Origin: Ypsolopha sequella
Lineage: Eukaryota; Arthropoda; Insecta; Lepidoptera; Ypsolophidae
Reading direction: 5' to 3'
Assembly (NCBI GenBank): GCA_934047225.1
Contig: OW203987.1
Coordinates: forward strand, 1,515,501-1,579,500
DNA: 64,000 bases
Positions 25,101-37,100 of the stretch are shown in pieces. The position numbers and the translations under genes are program-made. The notes under the pieces are model-generated. The model was given only the letters and a program-made list of their open reading frames with translations. It did not search any database and was not told the origin of the DNA. The number at the start of each line of letters is the position of its first letter. Positions within the stretch are counted from its first letter, which is position 1.

Positions 25101-28100
25101 AGAATAACTATGTCTGGTTTTACCACCTACGAAGAAATTAATACTCAATACTGGAATTTGTTAGTATGTTTTAAATGGAGACCCGCAGGGACAAATGCTT
25201 TGAATCAGCCGGTTTCAAAATACACGAAATATATTTTCTTAAGAGACTAACAATTTCATAAATTAAACAAAATTGCCTTGTAATGTGTAGTTTTATCAAA
25301 GTTTATTTAGCTCGAGTAGAGTATTTATTAAAGAAAAAAACTTCTAGAACCATGTTTTATTGCTAGATTATATAACTTTTACTTACGTTTCTCTATTGAC
25401 TCCGTAGACGTCAGCGCGATATCTTTAATCGCCCCATTACCTGAAACAAACACAAAATCATGGTTAGAACAAATCTTGATTTATTTTGGTAAAAACCTAG
25501 AGACCAACGAACATAGCAAAAAAATCCATCTCCCAGAGGGCTCAGCAAAGACTACTCCATCAACTACGATCCTGACTCTTTCACTTCTTCCAAATTCTAA
25601 ATTCATCAATTGATTCGTAAATTATATTCCGGGTGCTTCGGGCTTGACCCTTCTTCAGTATTGTCAGTTTGGTCGGGGTACGTCCTTCTACTTCTAGGGC
25701 GGCCACGTCGAGTCCTGAAGGTTGCGCTTCATACCTCTATATTTTTGTCGTCATTCTTCTGTCATTCACCTTAGGATACCTTTCTACTTAAAATAAATAC
25801 AAGGTTATTTTTACAAAAGGGCCTCACTCTCTCTACAAGTTAATACGCATTGCTTTTATTTCAGAAATTGCCTAATCTTTTCATCACCCAGTTAAAATCA
25901 AGCGCGTGCAAAGTTTGGAGTAAACACCTTACGCGTACATTATTTGGCCAATTATGGACAATAAATAAAAAATAAATACCACTAAACGTAAAATTAATAA
26001 CATTTGATTTTCAAGACCGACTCGGCAAAGGTATGATGCATTCGACCTCGCAGATAAACAGACGTTAGATAGCGCTAGACAAAGACGATGCGAGGTCATG
26101 AGCGTAGCCTTGCGCGGGTGCGCGCGCGCACGCTTCCGCCTGTCGACGGCCGCGCCGCGTCGCCACCGCTGCGCAGTTGCGAGCTGGCTCAGTCGCTGCC
26201 TGACGCTCGACGGTGATGGATCTGAGAGCCAAGATAAAATGACTGCTGTGTTTTGTCTGATATGTAACAGAAATAGCACATGTTTTTTTCGTCACTACTT
26301 TATGATGTGATGCAACATCTCCCTTAAATAATAGCATACTGACACAGATATTTATCACACCCCTTATATGAGAAGCAGAATGTCTATTAAAGGTGCAAAT
26401 CAAGAAGGAACATTAAAAACATCTTTGTTGTCTTCCTTGTCTAGCTGCGTAAATAAATGCGTTTATGAGGATAGGTATACGGGCTTACAAATGGCTCATA
26501 CATAATTATTATCGAGTTAAATCTTCCTACGCAACTGTAAGACGAACAGCCACATTTACGAAGTGCGCCACTCGAGCTTTGTGCTGACACAAAGGACAAA
26601 ACGTATTTACTGTTAATTTGTGTAAAACGTTTAGCTATGCGTGGCAATGCTTACATGGCTAATTTAAAACAGAAACAAAAACAATGGAAAACGGTGTACA
26701 CTATGTTTTAATAAACAAAATGCTTATTCGTGCAACCAAATAAAGGCAATCCGGAAATGAAGTGTCGAAGTTTTAAGTAGAAACTGAGATACTATACTCT
26801 TAATTGTTTTATTTTTATTTAAGTTTTGCAGGCTTGCTTTTTAGGGTTCTGTAGTCAACAAGGAACCTTTATAGTTTCGCCACGTCCGTCTGTCTGTCTG
26901 TCTCTACTAGAAAGCTGTAATTTGGCATGGATATCAATCACGCCGACAAAGAGGTAAAATAAAATCTAGAAAAAAAATTAATCAGGTTACCTAAAAAGTA
27001 AAGTGGGGATGATTTTTTTTCTCGTCTAAAAACCTTTTTTTTATACTACCTTTATGAAAAAGTTCCATTTAATACTCGAAATTAGTTTTGAAAATAGAAC
27101 TTTCCAGGCCCCGTTGCGGAATGACTATCAGGTCAGTTTTAAATATCGTATTGAAATTTCATTTATTGCAAAATTAGGTTCTTTTTGACGTTTGTCTTTA
27201 TTTCATGCTAAGTTAGTCCTTAGTTTGTCTTTAGAATCGAAATTCCCTGCGTTCCGATTCACGACATAATCGATTATATCGCGTCTGACACTCTTTTTTT
27301 TGCAAAATGATACTGGCCACAAATAAAAGTCGCCGGCCGAAGCCTGAAAAAAAAAAGGTGAAGACCGCGCCGTGCTTTGCAGTCATAAAATACATTAAAT
27401 TTGAAAGGAAAAATTTTGTTAGTCAAGTGTTCCTCCTGCCAGCTAAATGGTTGTTTTTGGATATGTTGTGTAAAACAGGTAGTAAATTTAAGCTTATGAA
27501 CCTTCTGAGTCCGCATATTGTGACGGGCAACTACGGAACCCTACATTGCGCGTGGCCTGACACGCACTTAGCCGGTTTTTTTTTTACTACTGTTAGGCTA
27601 TTCCAAATGATGTTTGATGTTAATTTTAAATAACTTATGAAAATTACCTATGTGCCTTAGTTTGTCTTTGACCACAACTATAGAAAAGGCGGGAAATTTA
27701 GAAAAAAAAAAAACGAAAATTAACGAAATTATCCTTAAAACAAATATATACTTAATAGTTATAAACATTTTATGCAATCTTAAAAATATTTGAAAATGTA
27801 AACAAAAGTTGCCATTCACGAGTGAAACATTATTTATTTACTTCATCTTACTGACCCTGGTAGTCCCACGAATTATAAATGTATAGAAAAATTATGGAAA
27901 AAGAAGCAGAAAACCAAGGACTTCTAATTGTGTAATAAACGCCACTGCTTGCTAGCTGTTTAATACTGAACTGTTTATAAACATTGGGCTTGTAAATACT
28001 AAAGTTGCGTTTAAATCAGTATTTTTAAGCACTGTCGTACGTAACGCATAGTGTTTCATCGTAGTGACGGCAAAACCCGAAAAACTACGTCGTACAAAGA

Positions 28101-31100
28101 CCTTGTGTGTTACGGAGGTCATCAGTTAAAAACCAGATCAACCACCGTATGTACCTGATCTGACCTCCAAATCTGCGCGACAGGTACTGTGTGACCTTTA
28201 CCAACATCTCAGCACATGTCAACCATGGCGGTCTTCCAAATGTCATAGACAGCATTTGAACTTATTTTATTTGTCACCTGTTCCAGTCTACGAACCTTGA
28301 CTTGACGCTCGAGTTCTTTTTTGCATTTTTTTTTTACTAAGTACATTTTTACATTCCTCTGGCGTCAGAGGTGCACGTGTGACACTGCCTCACTACATTT
28401 CTTATCAACCAATGAAAGCATGAGGTAAATGAAACCAAGCGATTGTTCGATGGTTCCGTCGCGCATGAAGCGCGTGCATCGTGCGCCTGCGCCGACCGAC
28501 CTCGGTGCAGTAGTCACGGTCGGCTCAGTACTTCCTGCTTGATGCAATTTTGTCGCCGCCATCGTAGCGCCGAGATAGTGATACCATTTTCTTTCTTTCT
28601 TCGTTTTTGTTTTATAGACTGGGAGGGGACGAAGGAAAAATTATCTCATTTTGTTATGAAAATGTAGTGCTTCTCCGTTATGTAAATCTAATTTCAGTTA
28701 CAAAGGTCAACGTCTGGTTAGCGAGACCGGTTGTGTTTACCTGGGGGAGGGGGGGGGGGTCAAGTAAATAGCCAAAAAGCAAGGGGTAAATACCTGATAC
28801 TTGTAAAGGAAATTTCGGTGTTAGTAAATAGCTTTTACGGTTCCGTACCCAAAGGGCAAATCCGAGCCCTATTAATGTCACTCCGCTATCCGTCTGTCCG
28901 TCCGTATGTCTGTCCGTATGTCACGGGTCCCTAGCTCTTAGACGGATTGAGATTGAGAAACCTGAAATTTTTGTACGTTGTGTAAAATGTTGACCCAAAA
29001 CCGAATTTTGGATTTAAAATGTAATTCAATTCTTTTTCAGAGGGGGCCCCATACATGAAAATAGAGACGAAAAAGTTTCATTATTCTTACCCTATCATGT
29101 GGGGCGTCATTGTCTAGAGCTCATTAAGTAGGGTAGAACTATATTTTCAATCTATTTTTATCTTAAAAAATAGAAGAAATGGGGGGCGATCAAAGTTGCC
29201 ATTTTTAGACAATTTTTGTTACGGGGTCTATCTCAAAGGCCAAAGCAGTTAGGAATTTGAAATTTCTGTATATTATGTACCATATTCTGTATTTAAACAA
29301 CACATACTAAAAACGCCGATTTATAATATAGTTTTAGGGTTACGTCCCCGAATACTCAACCGACTTAATTTAATTAGAGCATTACCTGTAATTAAATAAA
29401 TATCTAGTTTGAAATAATTGGTCATATGTACGGAACCCTAAAAGAGCGAGGCCCGACTCGCACTTGCCCGGTTTTTTTATATTAATGAACATAAGGTAAT
29501 GTTGCCAGATCAGTATATAAGCTACGCCAGACCTATGATTATAATAATATAATTAATGAAGAATCGTAAAAAAATGCACTGTCCATTTATCTACGTAGAT
29601 GATTGATAACTGACAACATCAACTGCATCGATAGCAAAACACTTTGTATTCGATTGACGGTTCTTGGTGGAATATTCATTTTGTCACTTTGGAGTAGGCC
29701 CTCTGACAACATCAACTGCATCGATAGCAAAACACTTTGTATTCGATTGACGGTTCTTGGTGGAATATTCATTTTGTCACTTTGGAGTAGGCCTTCTGAC
29801 AACATCAACTGCATCGATAGCAAAACACTTTGTATTCGATTGACGGTTCTTGGTGGAATATTCATTTTGTCACTTTGGAGTAGGCCTTCTGACAACATCA
29901 ACTGCATCGATAGCAAAACACTTTGTATTCGATTGACGGTTCTTGGTGGAATATTCATTTTGTCACTTTGGAGTAGGCCTTCTGACAACATCAACTGCAT
30001 CGATAGCAAAACACTTTGTATTCGATTGACGGTTCTTGGTGGAATATTCATTTTGTCACTTTGGAGTAGGCCTTCTGACAACATCAACTGCATCGATAGC
30101 AAAACACTTTGTATTCGATTGACGGTTCTTGGTGGAATATTCATTTTGTCACTTTGGAGTAGGCCTTCTGACAACATCAACTGCATCGATAGCAAAACAC
30201 TTTGTATTCGATTGACGGTTCTTGGTGGAATATTCATTTTGTCACTTTGGAGTAGGCCCTCTGACAACATCAACTGCATCGATAGCAAAACACTTTGTAT
30301 TCGATTGACGGTTCTTGGTGGAATATTCATTTTCAATAAATTATGAACAAATTCTTGTACTTTTATTTCACAAATCGTTGTTTTTAGTAAAACTTGATTT
30401 ACCATTTTTAAGATTAAGATGTGATTTTAGTTAGATGTTAAATTTTAGTTAGATGTTAAATTTTAGATAGATGTTAAATTTTAGTTAGATGTTAAATTTT
30501 AGTTAGATGTAAAATTTTAGTTAGATGTTAAATTTTAGTTGGATGTTCAATTTTAGTTAGATGTTAAATTTTAGTTAGATGTTCAATTTTAGTTAGATGT
30601 TAAATTTTAGTTAGATGTTCAATTTTAGTTAGATGTTAAATTTTAGTTAGATGTGCAATTTTAGTTAGATGTTATATTTTAGTTAGATGTAATATTTTAG
30701 TTAGATGTTATATTTACTATCAAAATTAATAATTGGTTGGCCTGTGTCATACTCATACGACATCGGTAGCGTAAGTTAATGTGACAATAAATATTTGTGG
30801 AATAAAAGTACAAGAATTTGTGTATAATTCGTAGAAGGCTTTGCCACAGGCGAATGTAATAACAATATTTTGTCACCATTTAATAAGAATAAGTCTGTAA
30901 GTTTCATGTAGAGTTTTTTTCCGAACAAGCCCTATTTAATTTTGTTATTGATTTGATAATAATTAAAGAGAAATACTTCAACTTTATATTTCTGACGTCC
31001 ATAGTTTTTCCTTGACGTCCCAATTTTCCATTCTAGTTAGTTTTCGAGTACTATTGATACAAGTATTTGATTCATGGTTAATTGTTCATAATGCCAGTAT

Positions 31101-34100
31101 CTACAATCTCCGTCAATAAAGTTACTATAGAAATAAAGATTACTATCACGTCAAACTTATATTAGTTGAGCCCTTTAAGATAAGAATCACATACGTTTTA
31201 TTATCTAAATAACTATAGTCAAATGATACGCGTATCGTGTTAAGTATGTTACGTAGTAATTGTTTGTCAGTGAAGCGGTGTGATGGTACATGACCTTGCC
31301 CTTACGTCAACGTTGTTCTTTTTAGTTATCAACTGATTAAGGGCCTGCCCTTGTCGCGTATCACAAGGGCAACGTTTGGTTCCGGAATCATTTTTTGTTA
31401 TTTCTTTTAGCGGATTTTCGCGGTTCATTTAAATTACAGAATGCACCCGATCTTCCTTCCTCATTAGTTTAATGTTGCACAATTTACCGTTTTTATTGTT
31501 TCGACCTTCGTTTGTTTTGTGATGTTTTGCTGACTTGTGTTATGACCTTATTTTACTATTAGTAACGATTTATGTAACAAAATCTTGGACTCTGTCTTCA
31601 CGTTAAAGACTATATTTTGTCGTTTTTGTCTGATTTCGAAGTAACTGCTTTGCCTCCCTTCCATTTTATTGAAAACAAAAATATATTTGCTAAAACTTGA
31701 GATTCGCTCTTGAAATAACATATTTCATGAAGTCTTGATATTACCGATGTACATACATGTTCTAAAATACATAATATATGTAAATATCCATCATAGTCAA
31801 ACAACATAGTATATGATAATCTAATCTGCTTGTTGTTTATAATTGCGACATTTTCTAAAGGCCAGTGATATACTTGGTTATATAATATACTTTGATTTGT
31901 GTTCAGTATCGAGTCTAGTTACAATCGAGGTGAGGACCTATAATAAAGACAACCGGCTAGATCACATTTATACTGTATACTGTAGAAATATTTAAAGCAC
32001 GACATATTTCATGACTTCTTTGGTCGATATGTCGTGCGCAGATCGTAGAGTATCAAATGTAAAAATGTAGGTGCGACGACGAGCGTAGCGTAGCGGAGGT
32101 TTATATTTAAATAGTTTTAACATAAATGTGATATGCCCAATAGTATAATGTGCCGACGACAGATATATGTCAAATATAAATTATTTGATAGAGTGACTGT
32201 TCTCTTTGATAGAGTGACTGTTCTGTTTGATAGAGTGACTGTTCTGTTTGATAGAGTGACTGTTGTGTTTGATAGAGTGACTGTTCTGTTTGATAGAGTG
32301 ACTGTTCTGTTTGATAGAGTGACTGTTCTGTTTGATAGAGTGACTGTTGTGTTTGATAGAGTGACTGTTCTGTTTGATAGAGTGACTGTTGTGTTTGATA
32401 GAGTGACTGTTCTGTTTGATAGAGTGACTGTTCTGTTTGATATAGTGACTGTTCTGTTTGATAGAGTGACTGTTCTCTTTGATAGAATTACTGTTCTGTT
32501 TGATGGAGTGACTGTTCTGTTTGATAGAGTGACTGTTCTGTTTGATAGAGTGACTGTTCTGTTTGATAGAGTGACTGTTCTGTTTGATAGAGTGACTGTT
32601 CTGTTTGATAGAGTGACTGTTCTGTTTGATAGATTGACTGTTCTGTTTGATAGAGTGACTGTTGTGTTTGATAGAGTGACTGTTCTGTTTGATAGAGTGA
32701 TTGTTCTGTTTGATAGAGTGACTGTTCTGTTTGATAGAGTGACTGTTGTGTTTGATAGAGTGACTGTTCTGTTTGATAGAGTGACTGTTCTGTTTGATAT
32801 AGTGACTGTTCTGTTTGATAGAGTGACTGTTCTGTTTGATAGATTGACTGTTCTGTTTGATAGAGTGACTGTTGTGTTTGATAGAGTGACTGTTCTGTTT
32901 GATAGAGTGACTGTTCTGTTTGATAGAGTGACTGTTCTGTTTGATAGAGTGACTGTTCTGTTTGATAGAGTGACTGTTCTCTTTGATAGAATTACTGTTC
33001 TGTTTCACTACATACGATAGGTAAGACCTTTCGTCAGAGTGGCAGTCTGATGCAGTACACGTGCAATTTTAAACGTAAGTAATAAATAGAATTTGCTTGC
33101 TTTTTGTATATAATTTTCCAAAAATACCAAATTACTTGAAATCTTGTTAGGTACTTTAATCAGTAGTATTTCATTTACTATTAGTGCGAGTAGGTATTAA
33201 AAATATGTTTGTAAAATTATATTATCTGCTTTGATTCCTATTTTAGATTCAGAAAAATTCGAACCGAAAGCTATCAAACCGATTATTATATATAAACCAA
33301 AATTAATCCATCCATCCATCAGCCTAGTTCGTCCACTGCTGGACATAAGCCTTTCCAGGACTTTGCCACTCGCGGCGGTCATCCTGGAAGAATTGCCCAT
33401 ACTCACACACGCTGGGCAGGCGGGTTGGTGAGCGCGGTGCCGGAACAAGAAAATTATAATCTTAAAAACACATGTTATAATAAGTTCGCGAAACTTACCT
33501 GTAGCTGTAATATGTCGCAGGAAATTAGTAACAAACGTTTACAAACGGCGCGCGGCATCGTCAGTTTATAAACGCTCGCTGTTTTGCAATTTGCTGTTCA
33601 GCTAATTGAAAAATGCCCGCTGTTGAAATGCCGAATTCTAATATTTGACGAAGATTCATGTACCTATAATTCATTTAAATATAGAAATAAATCATCGCGA
33701 GTATATTCGCATCTGCCCCCATACATCTGCGATCAAAAAAATTGTGTGATGAAACAACTGCATTCACAATAATTCAGATTAAAGACCCGTTTTTCTGCCG
33801 AGGGTCATCGAGTACGTCAGTTATTGTAAAAAGTCGCGGAAGTCTCGGTCTTAGTCACGCAAAAGCAGGTTTTGTAAAAACGTTTTATTAAGTCGCACAA
33901 GGAAACCTTTTTGGTGCAGTATCCTTATGGTCAGACAGTTTTGTGAGTGCGCAAAGTAACACTGTACTTGGTACTGGCAAAGGTCAAAGCTCACTTGGGG
34001 TCGGTCCGACATCTTTATGAAATTGTACAACCGATACCGAATTCGTGTTTACTACTGTCGAATTGTAACGATACGGGGAATTTTAATTATATTAAAAGTT

Positions 34101-37100
34101 ATATAATACCAGATTTTAACGATATAAATATTATTTTTTTCAACATAGGATACTAATAAGATGATATTACATAGATGAGCATTCTTAATACTAAAAAATA
34201 TATTAAATTAGGTACAGTTAGTATAGTAATTCATCTCGGAAATTAAACTAGTACTCTTGGCTATTGGCCCCTTCAATGTGACAGTTACATAATACAAATA
34301 CAGCCTCTGTAGATAACTTTTAATATTGATCAGTTGCTGAGTAGAAGCTAGTTCAAATCTGCCTACGAAAATATTAGGTACCTGCTAGAATTGATCGGAC
34401 CTAGAATGGATTATATCAGAGCAGATGGCATGCTAAAAGAAGATGTAATCAATAATGTTCATGAAACAATAGTAACAGACAAACAATCCCAGCCGTTTGG
34501 TACACCAGTCATCAACAATTCTAGTACTGATGCTGATAGCCTACCAAGATAAGATAATTTGAGCGGTGAAATGACATTGATGGAAATCATCAGCCACCGT
34601 GGTTATGGTAATAGTCTTCTGATGTAATTGCAAATTATTTCTGCTAAGAACAAAAACAAATGTACTTAAATTATCTTCTTACTACAGTATGCCAAAATTA
34701 TATGGAAACTTCCATAATTACGAGTCGTTTTTGTTGTTAAATTCATTAACTCTTTTTGAAACATTGAGTTAAGTTACGTGAAGGAATTCACCATTTATAG
34801 AAAATCGAGTCCCCTTGAATGAAAGCAACTGAATGCATCTCATCATGTGAAACACTTGGCCTACCGGATAGTTAAAGATAATAATTACTATTACCAAGAT
34901 CACTAAAAGAAAACATGTTAAAAACGAGCTGCGAGCAATACATTACCATAATTTAACGTCGGCTACCGCAATACGCTTCCGCGTGCGACTGTACTTGTCA
35001 CTTTCACTACATACGTCAACGACTTGGTGACTGGAGGCGATTGTCTGTCATCTAAAAACAAACTCTATTATCAACATGCATAGGACACCAATTCCGAGGA
35101 CAATTCACTCGAAATTAAGGTAGGTTAGCTTCTGTTGTAATATAGACGTTATCAATTTGGTATAACTTTTAGTTTTGTTTGTCGAAAAACGTCAACTTAA
35201 AGAGTGTTAAATAAGTTTGTTTGAATTTGAGAGTTATATCAAATTGGATAAGACAGGTTTTTAAACGGGGACAGGTGAGGTTTTGGCCTCGTCAAGGCCG
35301 TGGCACAAGTGATTCATTGTTTACTTTCTCTAGTCCGAGCTGGTGGTCATGTTACGTATAGTGTGGAGGTTCCAAACTCAAGGTCGAACGGGTCTGAGTA
35401 CAAATGTTTTGACAGTCAAGTTTACACTGCCTGCTTTTGTCTTTGCTTTGTGAAGAATTTGCGACTTTTAAAACGGGCCACGTATAATGGTCAAGGCAAA
35501 ACTCTTCTACATGGTTTTGTGAAATGCCTGGCTCGGTTTTGCTAAATGCCATAATTTAAGAGCCTTGAAAGGAAGGTTGCTGAAGAAGATTGGTGTCTCT
35601 AATATCCGTTGGGAAACCGTCAGTGTTTTTATAGCGTTTTTACAGAAAAATGTTTTCGTCTCAATAAATCAGGCATTAACATGTTGCTTTCCTTGCTGAC
35701 GTCGTCGTCTTTGGAGAATTTACACTTTCTTTCAATAGTTCTTTCTTCGATATATGTTTTTATAGCAACATCCATCGCTTAAGATACTCTAAATATCTTT
35801 TTCGAAATTTCCTTAATTACTTATTTCTCCACTTTTGATCTTTTATTTAGAGATTATCTGACCATTATAACTTCAATATGAAGGACTCTATCCATTTCTC
35901 CAAATGGCAGCACCCGTGCCTTCGTCGTGAAGTCAGTTCGTCACGCTCCGAGTGAAAGTGAATGCAAATTTCTGGCTTTGCCCCCAGAATACAAAGTTTC
36001 ACTTTAATAAAACTGCCTCTTAATACCTGCTATGCGTGCCAGGTGTGAAACCGAAGGTTTGCGAAATAGAGTCTTTTTAATTCTAGAGTAATTGACTGAT
36101 AGCAATTAAAAAACTTTTCTTTTCTTGTTTTCAAAATTTTTTATGCATAAAGATGGGCTGCGACACACTGTTTATGAGAAGAGAAGTATATTTTCTCTGC
36201 AGAGATTTCTTTTATTATGAACTTAATTTCGTTGATTCAAAACTAAAAGTAATGTTTTGATGTGTTCACAACAATTTTACATATCTACTACAGGTTACTG
36301 ATAGTCACATTTATTTTTAAATTTCAATTTTCGGTAGCATGTGTTTTGTTTCTTGTACACCAGAAGGGATGCCGTTATCGAAAAAGTCGACACGAATCTG
36401 CTAGACTAAAGTTGAAGATCTAAATTTGGAAAGTGTTGGTCAGACCTAACATAAGTGATATAACCTCAAAACTATTCCTAGAAATTACACTGAAACGAAA
36501 GTTCCTATTTTAGGGTGTCCTTCGTCGCAATAGTGAGTCAATATTTGTATCCCGCAGTGAGTGTTACCACCAGTGTGACCTTGACATGCCTTGACCCAGT
36601 TGCACCTCCTGTTTGTTTTCCGTTGTCCAAATATAACTACGTATTGTATTGTATAGTTTTTGGCCAGCTTATTGTGGAACCAATTGAATACAGGTGCAGT
36701 AGTACTGTAGTAGTTAGTACTACACCAAAATAGCATTACGATCTCAGTTTTACGTTGACAGTTGCTGAACTGCTAATCACGATTCTCATTTGGCTTTGTT
36801 GAAGAAAGTTGTGTTTAATTTTCAGTTTAATCTGTTTGCGTGTCACGTTATATTTAAATGTTAAGTATATTTTTGAAAGCTTATTATAATTTCGTTATTG
36901 GATATTTATTTTGTTTTAACACATGCATTCATGACTAAAGGGATTACCATTCCAATTAAGTAGGTAAGGAGTTAAACAATCGTTTGATTTAAATTTTAAT
37001 CACAGAGAACCTCGTGTGTTTATTTGTTACGTTTTAAACAATACAATAAAACAATTACCCACCTGATGTACCGTGTGGAACGGAAGGAAAAGACTTTGTT

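Noticed and set aside
25929..26403. Overlapping 116- and 112-codon minus frames
   Set aside because: Both run through a CpG-rich patch (26090-26225) and have no common gene structure or motif.
29603..30346. 247-codon plus frame in the 93-bp array
   Set aside because: Open only because the unit is 31 codons; no splice sites, domain or non-repeat body support it.
32181..33008. 275-codon minus-strand frame repeating IKQNSHS
   Set aside because: It is the complement of a 21-bp satellite whose other strand is also open for 295 codons; both follow from the period being a multiple of three.
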